The translations under genes were made by a program, and so were the position numbers. A model generated the notes under the pieces. The model had not been told where the DNA came from. It did not search any database and worked only from the letters and a program-made list of their open reading frames with translations. A DNA stretch of 64,000 nucleotides from Ecdyonurus torrentis (Eukaryota > Arthropoda > Insecta > Ephemeroptera > Heptageniidae): assembly GCA_949318235.1 (NCBI GenBank), contig OX439127.1, forward strand, positions 23,853,815 to 23,917,814. The letters run 5' to 3'. Positions 11,389-23,859 of this stretch are shown here, in pieces; position 1 is the stretch's first letter; the number at the start of each line of letters is the position of its first letter.

Positions 11389-11582
11389 CCGCGTCAAAAG
11401 CGAGCATCTACACTTTCCAGATTTCCGACCAAACGACTATCTACACTTTCCGAGTAGCGCTGTAACCGGACTAGCGGCCATAAGCTTAACATTGCAGATG
11501 TTCGGTGGCGGAAAGTGTAGATAGTCGTTTTGTCGGAAATCTGGAAAGTGTAGATGCTCGCTTTTGACGCGGAGGCATCGAT
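11389..11582. repeat. Hairpin element, family C (copy 2)
   Basis: It is bounded by ATCGATGTCTCCGCGTCAAA and its complement at the right end (GACGCGGAGGCATCGAT). Inner modules read GCATCTACACTTTCCAGATT and CGACTATCTACACTTTCC, a variant of the CTACACTTTACAAATTT module. It sits in a short TA tract immediately beyond the old PLE. Confidence 0.88.
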
Positions 11583-12802
11583 ATATAATTAAATAACATA
11601 CTCGTGCACAACAATGACAAAAAGCTCTTGACGAATTTGTGAATAAAGTTTTATTTGGTGTTTAGATTTTTATCTTCATGTAAAATGTGGTTAGGTTTGC
11701 TTAGAGGTTTGCTTGGGACCTAAAAATAATGACTCTAAATTTGCTTTTATGGATAACTAATTGTAATCAATTATACACATAGTTAACCAAAATCTGCATT
11801 GATAAGCTTTTTGTAGTTTTGTATCGAGTCTTTCTCTTCGACGTATTGGTGGAGTTTAAAAATTATTTTAAGTCTGCCAAAAATATATTTATATTGTTTG
11901 TTATATTTATATATGTCTTTATCACATTTGCCAAATACTTTACGTAGGAGTAACTTTTATGATTCATTTCCAGTTTTAGAATAACAATCCCAAGTCACTA
12001 ACTATTGTTTAAAGTTGCACTTCATTGTTTAAGTATTTTAATGGTTAAGTAGTTTAATTCTAAAAAATAATTACATAAATTACTATCCAGATGAATATTT
12101 TCTAGTATTTTTCTATTGCATTCTTAATTTTAAATTTGTTATGCTAATTATTAATATTTTTATACAATTTTTAAAATTAAACGTGATTTTTTTTTTTATG
12201 TAGATATTTTATTTTTATTATTTTCTCCCATGCTATTTTATTGTTGAGCATCATTTTGATGACAGGGCATTAGAAATATCAGTTAAGATATATATCAATG
12301 ACTCCAAATTGCAGGTTAAAAAATGAAGACTTTTAACTTTTGATCCCTCCTTTTAAGAAAACAAATACTGTGTGTGCCTGCATATGTTTGTAAATGTATT
12401 CACAATTTTTTTGCTGTTGTTATCTATTGAAATTACAGTGTGCCATAAATGCATCACCAATACAATGCATTTACAACCTTTTGCTCTAAGGTAATTTTGT
12501 TACTCCTGTATTCCTCTTATCTGAACTTTTCTATCTCTATAATTATATATTTTATATTTAGTTCAATTAACTGAAAATGTAAGCTACAACAAATAATGTT
12601 TGTATGGGTATTTAAATTACAATTTTATTAATCCAACTATTCTGAATCGTAAAAATATACTCACATGAAATCGTAACTTGTTTTGTTTTTAGCCATAAAT
12701 ATGCAGTCACTAATTTATATCATGGTATAGTTCTTCTAAACTCTGTAAACTATAACTTTGTCTCTAACTCCTTTTATATTTATATATAGGCTAATTATAT
12801 AG
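11583..12802. other. AT-rich intergenic DNA, nothing recognised
   Basis: No gene, RNA or clear repeat was seen in this stretch. Confidence 0.5.
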
Positions 12803-13018
12803 CCTATATATCGCTGACCGCTAAACGCACGTCTAAATGGAGAAAAAGCAAATTTCATATTGCTGCGAGTGATGCATATGCACCTTCCAGCTTCCATGGC
12901 CTTCATGAGTGATGTGTGTATGTATAAGCTATGTTGTGAGCAATGCTTATTCACCACTCGCGACAATATGACAATTGCTTTTACCCATTTAGACGAGCGG
13001 CCAGCAATATACTGTATA
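12803..13018. repeat. Hairpin MITE-like element
   Basis: The arms pair TATATCGCTGACCGCTAAAC/GTCTAAATGG with CCATTTAGACGAGCGGCCAG, and TTTCATATTGCTGCGAGTGA with TCACCACTCGCGACAATATG. The short reading frames across it are products of the symmetry. Confidence 0.75.
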
Positions 13019-13176
13019 ATATTGTTGTGGTGCTGCTATATTGTCCAATGTCTACTACTTGGCCATGCAAAAAATAATAATAATAATAATAATAAAAATA
13101 AAAATCTACCCCCCCCCCCCTCCATTTTTTTTTTGCAGGTCAATCACAGCAAAAAATAAATAAATAAAAAGTTTTT

Positions 13177-13287
13177 CAAGAGAACGGGGCAGCAGCCGCC
13201 ACAGTGTTTTCTCATAAAGATAGCATAGTGTGGTTGCGGGTTGCCTATGCAAATTGTTCTCAAACTTTTGGCCAGAGCTGTACATTG
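13177..13287. mobile_element. Mariner/Tc1-type remnant
   Basis: The right end reads ACTTTTGGCCAGAGCTGTAC, which matches the common Tc1/mariner terminal pattern TACAGCTCTGGNCAAAAGT read backwards. The interior TTTTCTCATAA...GGTTGCGGGTTGCCTATGC also occurs at 34735-34790. Confidence 0.6.
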
Positions 13288-13445
13288 GACATTACAGCAG
13301 CGATCACAATGATATAGGCCTATATAATACTTAAATACAGATTCTTTAAAATTTTACTCCCCCCATGAGATATATTCCAGTACATAAATATTAATAAATG
13401 TGAAATCGAGATATTTAGGAAAATTAACTATCGCGGTTAGGTATG

Positions 13446-13680
13446 ATAAATGTGAAAGAAAATGATAGGAGCAATTCATAGTTTCTCTCCGAGTCTGTAA
13501 GGACTGATGACGGCAAAACACACTCTATCTCTCTTGGAGTTTATTGCTGAAATATATCCGCATGTGTTAGTTTTCTATCTCTGTGCTAGCAAGATTTTCA
13601 CCAAACTATGGGACTCTCTTCACTATGGTAAGGCCCTTGCTGGTTTCTCCTATCCTTTTCTTTCAAATTTATCATAAATG
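13446..13680. repeat. Hairpin element, family B (copy 3)
   Basis: The ends GATAAATGTGAAAGAAAATG and TCCTTTTCTTTCAAATTTAT pair loosely. The copy contains GAGTCTGTAAGGACTGATGA and CTAGCAAGATTTTCACCAAA, both shared with the copies at 2976 and 21228. Confidence 0.7.
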
Positions 13681-14350
13681 TGAAATCTGCTTTAAAATCA
13701 TTTTCAAATTGCATTATTTTTAGTTAAATATAAAAAATATTTTTAACTACAGAATAGTATAGTAAGTCAATGTATGTGCACTCTGAAGGGTTGGTGTGAC
13801 ACCCCTGTTCTATCATATATAATAATTTAAGTAAATTTAAAACAAAATCCTTTTTAATACACATGTTAAGAAAATATGCTGCTATAGCATGAGCAAATGT
13901 AAGTATATAATACTCCTACCCACTTAAAACTGTACAGTGTACTTAATAAAACTTTTATTATTATTAGTGTGTTACATAATACAACAAACACCATATCATA
14001 TTTTAATAATAATTTATTGTTTTAAACAATTAACTGTCTTTTATTTCTTTAACATTCTCATATAATATATATATATTAAACATATTACCAAACATTTTTA
14101 ATAATAAAACTTATAAATTCATGCTTATAATCTTATAATAATTAAGGGAGAGTCTACTTTGCAATAGTTGATTGATCAAAAAACACATTAGAAAATGATT
14201 GAAATGGGAAATATTTTAATATTTGCTCACATGCAAGAAATCCCTGTCAGTAACAACTCAATGCCCCATTCCTCAAAATTTAATTATTTATTTTATTATT
14301 ATTTTTTTTTTTTGCACATTTATGTGTTTTTCTATCAAATTCATGCTTAG

Positions 14351-14624
14351 TAAAACAATAGGATAGTGATAGGACGAGAGAAATTAGAGCACCGTGTATT
14401 GAAAGTTAATACAGAGCGAAATTCTCTAATTTTGATAGTATAATGGAGTAGGGATTCAAATCAATTCACTAGCATTTTGGCTAGGACGTCCTAGCCAAAA
14501 TGCTAGTGAATTGATTTGAATCCCTACTCCATTATACTATCAAAATTAGAGAATTTCGCTCTGTATTAACTTTCAATACACGGTGCTCTAATTTCTCTCG
14601 TCCTATCACTATCCTATTGTTTTA
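14351..14624. repeat. Perfect spacer-free 274-bp palindrome
   Basis: Arms 14351-14487 and 14488-14624 are exact reverse complements, meeting at GCTAGGAC|GTCCTAGC with no loop. I checked all 137 positions by eye and found no mismatch. Flanking AGTAGCATTAACCGCGATGG follows on the right. A decayed relative lies at about 18330-18430. Confidence 0.93.
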
Positions 14625-14689
14625 GTAGCATTAACCGCGATGGTTTTTTCACATATTTAAATTCATGCTTAGGGTAATAAATACTAAAA

Positions 14690-15010
14690 AAAATTGTCTA
14701 TGCAATTATGCAATAATTGGTAATTATAAGAGTTAATAAAAAAACTCATAGATAGATTAGGAAAAATTGGGGAATGGGAGGTGGTACGAGCTTACACTAA
14801 CAGGGATGTCGCGGTAGAGAAAATATTATAACCCAGACTGTAAAGAAATTTAAGTGCATTTGTAAGTTGCTCATATCTCATATTGCTCTGTAGAATCATC
14901 GCAGAATATTTTCTCTACCACTGCGTCCCTGTTAGTGTAAGCTCATACTATCTCCCATTCCCCATTTTTTTCTAATCTATCTGTGTTTTTCTATCAAATC
15001 TTTTAATTAC
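14690..15010. repeat. Hairpin element, family A, with a second hairpin nested in its loop
   Basis: The outer arms (ATAGATTAGGAAAAATTGGG and complement) match the element at 5066. Where that element has only a short loop, this copy holds CACTAACAGGGATGTCGCGG...CCACTGCGTCCCTGTTAGTG, an inner inverted repeat at about 14806-14937 that forms its own fold. Confidence 0.8.
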
Positions 15011-15278
15011 CAAATTCATGCTTAAAATAATAATAAAATGAAACTTTATGTGTAATGCACTTGTTTGTAGTTTTTAGATATGAAAATACTGATACTTATT
15101 ATGTAAGGTAAATGAATTCAAAATATCTAAGAAAATAAGCTGATTTTGTTTCTTTCTTTAGTATAGTTTAATAATGAATTGTGATAATACTTAAAAATCT
15201 TACAGCACTGACACAGAGTCACAAAAATATAGTCAATTGCTGTGGTGAATGACTATTATGTGTGTGTGAATATATATA

Positions 15279-15439
15279 TATCGAGGGTGCTCCGCTATAA
15301 TGTCCTAAGTCCACTTGACCTTGAAAAATAAAAAATCGTCGGATCAACCCCAAATTTTGGATTTATCCATTTCAGGTCATTTGCAGCAAAAAATATTTTT
15401 CAAGGTCAAATGGACTTAGGACATTATAGCGGAGCACCC

Positions 15440-15443
<4 letters not shown>
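15279..15443. repeat. Hairpin element, family D (copy 1)
   Basis: The near-perfect terminal arms are TCGAGGGTGCTCCGCTATAA and complement, continuing through TGTCCTAAGTCCACTTGACC. They surround CATTTCAGGTCATTTGCAGC. TA repeats flank both ends, and the right tract (15443-15493) is long. The CGAGGGTGNTCC start with TA flanks resembles mariner-type ends, but no transposase is present. Confidence 0.87.
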
Positions 15444-15499
<56 letters not shown>

Positions 15500-16359
15500 A
15501 TATAATTTAGCGCCATTTAAAAACATGGATAATGTAAAGGTTGCTCACTGCAGTACAGATGTATCCAAAACATATTAAAGCTAGCAAGCATTTACGTTGT
15601 GTGTTCTTGAGTTAAAATTGTACAAAAAACTATGGAAACTTTATTTCAGTGCAAGTGCAGAACAACAACTCATGGCAACACCAGATTTTTGTAATTAAAA
15701 TAATTTACATGCTTATACTATGCAGACAATGCAGGACAACAGTGTCCAGAAGGCTGGCCTTTTAGCCTGGTTGTAAGACAACATAAAAATTCAAGCTGCA
15801 TTTTACTTCTATAACAAAGAAGTAGCAGCAATCACATATATATGATATCATACTCCATAACATATAGATCAAAAATGGACATCACATTTATAATAACAAG
15901 AAAAACTCATGAACGAGTGAGTCTCTGTGTGAATACTCTAAATCACATTGAACAAACAATTGCAAATATGATTGAAAGGTTAGGTACACAATTATATAGG
16001 AATTAAATATTTGTACTATACTATGATCACCATTGTAAATTATAAGACACAATTGTTTACACAAAATATTGGTGTGAACTTGAATTTGTTATTAACAAAT
16101 TGCAACAATTATTCTAGCATTGGTTGCGGGGTATACAATACAAATATTATACAGGTTCAGGTAATCAAAACAACATTTTTTTGTCTATAAAACAAAACAG
16201 TGAAGGGGCAAACTAATGAATTTTTTTTACTTCAGCAAGATTTTGCATGTGACGCTACACATTTCTGATTGAAAACAAAACAACATGGAAGGTGTTGCAA
16301 TAGGGATTATGGCTATTATTGTTTTATATTATTATTGCATTTTCTTAAATGTAATTTTC
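15500..16359. other. AT-rich intergenic DNA, nothing recognised
   Basis: No coding region, RNA or clear repeat was seen. Confidence 0.5.
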
Positions 16360-16498
16360 TAATAGGGTAAGCCAACAGAATTGCTCTAATTGACCTAGAG
16401 ATGATCTCTAAACCTTTCTATTCTGACACTAATATAACCCCATACATTTCCTCTTACACTTATGTTATGTTTTCTTTTTCATCCACCAATCAGAGCAA

Positions 16499-16532
<34 letters not shown>

Positions 16533-16810
16533 TGCCCCTTCCTCTTTTTTTATCTAATCTTATGAAAACATTATTTGTAATTCGTTCACTCTTTCCAACA
16601 TGTCCAAACCAATGTGAAACATTACTTTCATACTTATCAGTCAGTGTTTCTTACACAGTCATTCATTATGAATTCTTCCAACATCCTACCTAATCTTGTC
16701 CTACTACACATGTGCCTAAGGCAACTCATATATCTACAGCATTTACCTTACTCAAATGCCTACTACCCAAGCTTCAGCCCCATGCACATTAGTTTGGAGT
16801 AAAAGACAGA
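16360..16810 (-). pseudogene. Decayed non-LTR retrotransposon (LINE) 3' end
   Basis: Read on the minus strand, 16800-16590 gives VHGAEAW near the start and HIGLDMLERV/WFGHV-like sequence near the end. These two landmarks (YGSEAW and RWFGHV) belong to the C-terminal part of many RTE-like reverse transcriptases. Stops and frameshifts are frequent. The segment GGGTAAGCCAACA at 16365 is shared with the LINE tail at 23473, so both belong to one family. A poly(T) run interrupts it at about 16501-16527. Confidence 0.5.
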
Positions 16811-17156
16811 ATTGTACACTTACAGTTACCCTGCATTTACTCCACTTCATATCTTAATTATAAGCTATTTATACTTTTATTATCAATGAAATACTCTGTA
16901 TACTTGAAATCATTTGCTTAATTGCTCATATTCACCCTCACACATGCCTTGCTACCTTCAAACATAGCTGTTACTAATTTAAAAGCACAAAAATCTTTCA
17001 CCCCAACTAAAACCCTCCACAACACATTTCTGTTCACTCTATCATACACACTTTCCTTAATCTACAATAACAGCAAAAATTTTCTGCTTGGCATTCATGC
17101 AAACATTTTTCAGTTAACATTTATTCCATGCAATCTTGAAAAATCTGATATTGAAT

Positions 17157-17352
17157 ATTGATGCTTACCTGTCGAAGTGAACAAACTACACTTAACAAAA
17201 TTTGTGAAAAATGACCAATCTACACTTTACAAAATCCAAGTTTACCCATCTAGTTCTCCTGTTAAAACATGTAGAAGCGCCAAACGTAGATCGTTCTTTT
17301 TGATTGAAATTTGTAAAGTGTAGTTCGTTCACTTTGACGGGTAAGCATTGAT
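17157..17352. repeat. Hairpin element, family C (copy 3)
   Basis: The ends are TATTGATGCTTACCTGTCGA and its complement ACGGGTAAGCATTGATA. The inner module TCTACACTTTACAAAAT is shared with family C. The terminal TATCGA of other copies here reads TATTGA, as expected for CpG decay. Confidence 0.8.
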
Positions 17353-17559
17353 ATCTGGCCAGTATCTATCAGGTATCTATCAGGTATGAAACCCCATGAC
17401 TCCAAATTTTTACAATATGTAACCTTTTGCACTCTATTACATTAATTACTGTTCTTCCATATGCATTTTAATTTAATAGGTATATTTAACAGACTTATTC
17501 CTATGATTTTTACAGTCATACACATCACCTTTGTCTGAGCCCTTAAATGAGCTCACAAA

Positions 17560-18009
17560 AACATTTGTTTAGCATATAGAGGGATATGGGATATGCCTAT
17601 CTCAAAATTTGACCAACAATTGTACACATGGCACAATTCAATAAGGACATTTATTCCATGCAATGGAGATCATATGGTAATTGTACTAGTTATCAGCATG
17701 CTTGCCGCAATTATCGGCAGGTGTTTGCTGCTTTTTTAAAATACGTTCCACTCATTTGAGAGGTTTGAAATTTTTAAACAAAAATTATTGCTTGAGAATC
17801 TCTTTTGTGCTAAAATTTCAAAGCCCTAAAATTAGTGGAAGGTATTTAAAAAAAATCTACAACTGCCGTTAACAGTGACCTGCCGATAACTAGTACACTT
17901 ACCATATTTACTTTAAAATTGTTGGCATATTTTGAGATGGAGTACACACGATTGTGTTAATTAATTTTTACCACTTAAATCCATTGGTAACTTACGCGGG
18001 CAAAAATGG

Positions 18010-18075
<66 letters not shown>

Positions 18076-18514
18076 ACACAAGGATGTTATGTTGTAACCA
18101 CTAGATGTTGCTCGTGTTTGCATCGTTTACGTCTTGCATGCGTGACCGGTCGGCCAGACACCAGTCGTCTCTCGTAATGCAGCCACTAAACTTGTGAAAA
18201 TTTACCCTTTCCTCTCTCTTCATGCACAGCATAAAAGTTGAAAACACGAGCAATACCTACTGGCTAACAAATAAAATATTTGTGTCTTATAGAAAAAATA
18301 GCACATTATGCAATGTTTTTTTTTTTTTTTCTCGGTATTAATTTTCAATACATAGTGCTCTAATTCTCTCAAACTATTTTCTATCCTTTTATATTAGTAT
18401 CATTAACCGCGATGGTTTTTTCATATATTATACATTATGCAATGTTGCCATTTTTGCCCACATAAGTAATCAAGGGATTCAAATGGTAAAAATTCTTATC
18501 GGATTCATGTGTAC
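17560..18514. repeat. Nested cluster of at least three hairpin elements
   Basis: An element with ends ATGGTAATTGTACTAGTTAT and ATAACTAGTACACTTACCAT spans about 17683-17911. Arms TTTTTACCACTTAAATCCAT/GGGCAAAAATGGCAACA at 17943-18016 find their complement at 18443-18514. Between those arms lie a TA repeat (18017-18073), another hairpin bounded by TAAGACACAA and TTGTGTCTTA (18072-18291), and a decayed fragment of the 14351 palindrome family (18330-18430). The order implies insertion of one element into another. Confidence 0.75.
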
Positions 18515-18519
18515 ATTAT

Positions 18520-19935
18520 GCTTATACAATATTATAACTTTGCACAAGGTTTCTATGAGAGCAAAAATGCTCCATAAGTTTAGACTTGTGTAATAGAAGA
18601 AGTGTCCAAAATTATGTACGGTAATATAGATTAAATACAGTAAAAAGATTAACTTTGGAAACAGCTGTCTTTGCTTTCAGAAAAATATGCAAGCCTTATT
18701 TTTTAAGGACTGTAGAATATTAATATATAATATATATCTATGTGCACAAATATACCTTATTGAAAATTATCTTACAGATTAGATGCTTGACAGATTGTTA
18801 TTATCATTTGCCATCACACATTGCTTCAACAAATAAACTGGTGCCTTAACATTGACATATTCAACTATGAACAAAAAATTTAGTAAGAAATTTTAATGTT
18901 TCGAAAATCTTGAAAGACAGGAAACTTTTTTGAAACTGGTTTTTAAGTTTGGTTATATAGGCCTATATATATTTATAATTGCGTTGATGAATAAATAGAT
19001 GTAAAGGCACGCTTAAGAATTTCTAATTCTATTATTTTCTGTAGGTATAGCTTAATTCCAATTCTTCATTCACACTATAAACACTAGAACCCTGTCTTAA
19101 ATTAATACTTATTTCATATTTGTTTCATATTTCATATTTGTGGAAGTTAGATTACTGATTGATAACATTTCATATCATATTGTGGTATAATTTCTATTTA
19201 AGTGCCTTGTTTCTTATGGCAATACCATGCATTTATATGAGGACTTTAATGAACATATTGCTTTATATTAATACTTGGTATTTTCATAAGGCAATAAAAT
19301 AAAAATTGATATCACTGTGTTAGTATGTACATAAAAATAAAAGCAACACAGTATATATACAAGAGAGTATTTATAAAGGCATAACCTTATAAAGTTAATA
19401 ATAATACTGTGAAGCACTACTAAAGATACATAAGCTTTTTAAATTCCGGTTATCATTATATTTGTTTAATAATAATTAATTATCATAGTATAAATAATTT
19501 GATAAGTTACCAAAGAAAAAAACCTACAAGCGTCTTTTCATGATTGCTATAGGTGAAGATCTTGTAGATGCAGTAAACTGTGCCACCAAGATCTTTACCT
19601 AGCTATGAAAGTTTTACACAAATATTTATAATGGTTAAGATGTTTAAGAGGTAACAACCTCATTCCTAAGAGTGTAGCTTGTAATAAAATAAAAATAAAT
19701 TTATTGATCAAAAGTTGACCAAAGCAGATATATTATGTTCTTTCCTTTGATAACATATCCAAACTGAAATGGTTTCAAATTTCCTATTGATTCAATTGTT
19801 AAACAGGTAAGTATCATGACAATAACTTTTAGTTAGGTAAAGGCTGAAGTGGTTTACATTATGGTTAAACTTTAAACGTCAAGGATTATTGCATTAACAA
19901 ATGACCTAAAAGTAGAAAAACAGTAAATATAGAGC
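18520..19935. other. AT-rich intergenic DNA downstream of the metallophosphoesterase gene
   Basis: No gene was seen. A degraded family B-like hairpin is at about 19505-19612 (CCTACAAGCGTC...GATCTTGTAGATGC). AATAAA read on the minus strand near 19697 could serve the adjacent minus-strand gene. Confidence 0.45.
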
Positions 19936-22129
19936 TCAAGCTTTATAGAGTTTGCTGCGGGCTCTGGCTGGCTTCATTGCAGTTAAGTGTAGGCAGGCAT
20001 ATATAAGGCAAAGAGTAAGGAATAAGGCCGCATAAATCAAGAGTTGTGGAAATCGACCAGGAAGCCAAAGAATTTGCAAAGAAACGTCCAGAGATTCACT
20101 CTGGGTATCTGAAAAAAAAATATATATATGAAAGAAAAAATAATACAATAAAAATTTAAAAAAGTTACCAGTTTGATTGACAGTGTTAAAATTATGCAAG
20201 AGCTAAAATGATAATAATAATAATAGTTCTTTATTGGGTTTAAAATGGGAGTATATATATAAAAAAAAAAAGAAGACAAAAACAACAAGTAAGTAACCTA
20301 TACTTTTATCTCACACCTTTATCAGAAAAACTGCTTTGTCAATAAATAACATAAAAATACATGTATTAACAAATATAGACAAGTGGTTATTGATTACAAT
20401 GGAAGAGGGGTTCTAGCCATAACTGGCAAAGCGTTATATAAAGAAACAACTCTAGGAAAAAATGAACTTGTATAAGCAGAGTCGCCCCTTGGACAATCTA
20501 AAGTAATAGAACTAAAACGCAAGACTTTCTTTAATAATTAATTAATTTAAATATTTATTTACATAATAATAATAATAATCTTATCTATTATGTATACATT
20601 TTGAAAGACTCCGAGAGAAATCAATAGAAATGAACAGCGTAGCGCACTAGTTAACCAAAGACAGCATGGAAAAATGTACACTCTCTCAAACTTCCTATAT
20701 ATCTTTTAGCATCAGCATCACCTGGGGTTATTGTTGTTTGTTTGCATATTCATTATTCTATTTATTTGCTTTCAGTTACTTATTTTTTCCTTCTTCTCAT
20801 TCTTATTTTTTACAACACTGTGAGGCTAAATTTATATATTAAACATACAATGCTTTTTTACGTGTTTAAAGACCAAATAATAATAATGATAATTAAAATA
20901 AATTAATTCAATGGACACAACTACTGAAAATGTGAAATATATATAAAATTGCTTCCTCCTCCCCTTTTTTTTAATTGCAAACTATTATTATGTGTTATCT
21001 AGATTACAATTCTTAAAAATAAAATTTATAGTACTGCGACAGCATTTTTATGCACTTACTCTGAAATCACCTTATCAGTTAATGATTAGATGATAATGCA
21101 AGTCTGATAAGTAATAAAAGCACATATGTATAGTGCCACAATACACAACCTCAACATGCAATCACACAGACCAAAACTTGAAAATTCACAAATATTTTAT
21201 TTCTCTATTCTTTCTTTTTAGGGAAAGGAATAAAGGATAGGAGAAAATCTGCAAGGGTCTTACCATAGTGAAGAGAGTCCAATAGTTTGGTGAAAATCTT
21301 GCTAGCACAGAGATACCAAAAACTAACACTGTCATATATATTGGATAGCTGTCGGCAACAAACTCCAAAATCTATTTAATATGTCGCCCTTGTTGCGTCC
21401 AAAGGGCGTAAAGGTCATCTTGCAAAAGGAATACTTGCATTTTTATCCAGTATCACAAGGGGCATACTTGCACTTACTTGGTTTTACATGTTAAGCTTAT
21501 GGCGGATGCACACACAGCATTGAAAGTAGAGAACTTTAACAGAGAAGCGACATCCCAAAAAGTTAGGCAGACCCGCAACACTCATTTCTTTAAAATTGGC
21601 AACGCTGCAGACAAAATTACTATTGCGCGCTCTCTCATTGGCGCCTTGATTTGGCCACTTGTGGCCTCTGATTGGTGCTTCAAAACGCAACGTTGCCAAG
21701 TCAAAATTGTTGAGTGTTGCAGTCTGCCTAAAACATGGGGATGTCGTTTCTCTGTTAAAGATCTCTAATTGAAAGTAGCCAAATGCAAGTACGCCCTTTG
21801 TGAAAAAGTATCCAAATGCAAGTACACCCTTTGCGAACAACTATCCAAATGCAAGTATGCCCTTTGGATGCAACATGGGCAATGTGTCAGTCTTATATGT
21901 ATATGCTAGTAAAGTTTTCACCAAAATGTAAGACTGTCTTGGTCTTGCAAGGACCTTGCTGGTTTTCTCCTAAACTAATCTTTTAAATTTATCATACTTC
22001 ATACTTAACCATTATGGTTTATTTTCCTCAATATATATTTCTTTAATAGTGTTATCGACTGAATGACTGAACTGATACACAAATGAGAATATGAAAACAA
22101 TTAACTCTTTAAAAGTTAGACCTTAGACA

Positions 22130-22228
<99 letters not shown>

Positions 22229-23820
22229 CCCAAAAACTTACCAAATGCTAAAGCTCCATAGCCCATCTTTGATACACCCATACGATATGAGCATGTTGGT
22301 ATAAGCAGTTCATGCATGGAAGCTAAATTCCTTAATTTTAGATTTGTTGGTTCCTCTAGACCTCCACTAATACCATAGCGACCATCACGTTCTGCAGATG
22401 TATGAGATGCTTTATGATCGTGAGCTGAAAGTATCAGATGTGGTTGAAGAGAAGTCAAAACCTATGAAATAAATAAGTAACTTAATATTTTGCAGACATA
22501 CAGACTACAAAATAACATTTCATTTTAGGCATGGGTACACAATTATACATGTAGAATAAAGAGAATACTAGAAAACTAACAGATAAAATTATTACAACTT
22601 TATATAAAATACAATGAAGAGTTGTGCTAAATTGTTCATCTGTGTGCCACTATTTTTCCTTTTTGTACAAGAAAGTGTAAGAGTATACTTACATGCTCAA
22701 TAAAGGGACTTGGGTGTGGCAACAGAGGCAGGTGACTCAATATTATCCTTGTTTCATTCATGGAGCGAGATGGAAGTTTAGGAACTGTGTAGCGAAGTCT
22801 GTTAACCTGACAATTAAAAATAATAAAAAAATCAGCAATAAAATAAAATACAGAAAATTGTTATTGAACTGAAGATATGTATATTATGTGCTTTTCAGAT
22901 ATGAAAGCAATAAAATATCGCATTGTAAGCCAGAATAGTAATAAAGTGCAAGGTACAGAAGAAGAATAACCCATGGTAAAAACTAACCTACTGACAACCT
23001 AACCGTGATGGTTTATTCTCTTTAAAGCGACTCTCCAGATCAGACAACATGCCCTTTTGTTTCATTGAACACTTGATGGTATTTCCAAAAATACAATTAT
23101 TTTGTTTAAGAACCCAATCGTGGCGCCTTAAACGTATAAGAAAAGTTTTAACTTATGCAACCCACAACACTTTTTTTATTGAATGTCACTAGTTATGACA
23201 TCAGCAATAGTGCGTTTTGCCTACTTTACAATTTTTTCAAGCTCTATTTTAGAGTTACATTTGGGTAATAATGAAATTTCATTATGTTACTTAGTGTCCC
23301 ATTTTGTATCAATTGAAATAAAAGTAATGTTGTTAGGTCTGGGGAGTAGCTTTAATTTTGCAACCCATGGTAAAAATTAATAAATGCATATTAGGACACA
23401 AAAAAATGACTGTGCGAAAGATTTGGTAGTACATACATACATACATATCATGACGCTATAAATCCCTTTCGGGGTAAGCCAACAACACAGATGTTTTATC
23501 CTGACCCAGTGATAGACCTCCACAACTTCCTATCCTGACATACTTCACTTGCTTCCGCCAGTCTCATACCTTGTTTCATACATTTCCTTTTGCATTTCAT
23601 ACTGCGTACATTCTTATTTTTCAAACATCTTCCAACCACCTCAGACCATGATGTTTTAGGCCTGCCTCTATCTCTCCTTCCATCCACTCTACTATGAAAT
23701 ACCTGCTTTGCTATTCTTTCATCACCCATTCTCTCAATAAATTAGGAAAAATTGGAGATTTTAGATAGTATAGACCTGTGGTATAGATCAATGGTTTAGA
23801 CTGACAAGAACGCCAAACAA

Positions 23821-23859
<39 letters not shown>

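Larger units (their letters stand above)
14115..15024. repeat. Three consecutive elements bounded by four copies of one 13-mer
   Basis: The 13-mer AAATTCATGCTTA occurs exactly at 14115-14127, 14337-14349, 14659-14671 and 15012-15024. Between successive copies lie a degraded family A element (14128-14336), a palindromic element with a TTAACCGCGATGGTTTTTTC tail (14350-14658) and a family A element (14690-15010). The pattern fits repeated insertion with duplication of the same target, or expansion of a block. Confidence 0.8.

Noticed and set aside
21478..21840. Overlapping frames of 96 and 118 codons on opposite strands
   Set aside because: They lie within the inverted arms of a nested MITE and mirror each other; there is no protein signature.
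23496..23729. 77-codon minus-strand frame as a host gene or extra exon
   Set aside because: RGRPKTSW and DRKLWRSIT are LINE reverse transcriptase C-terminal landmarks, and a (TATG)n tail follows.
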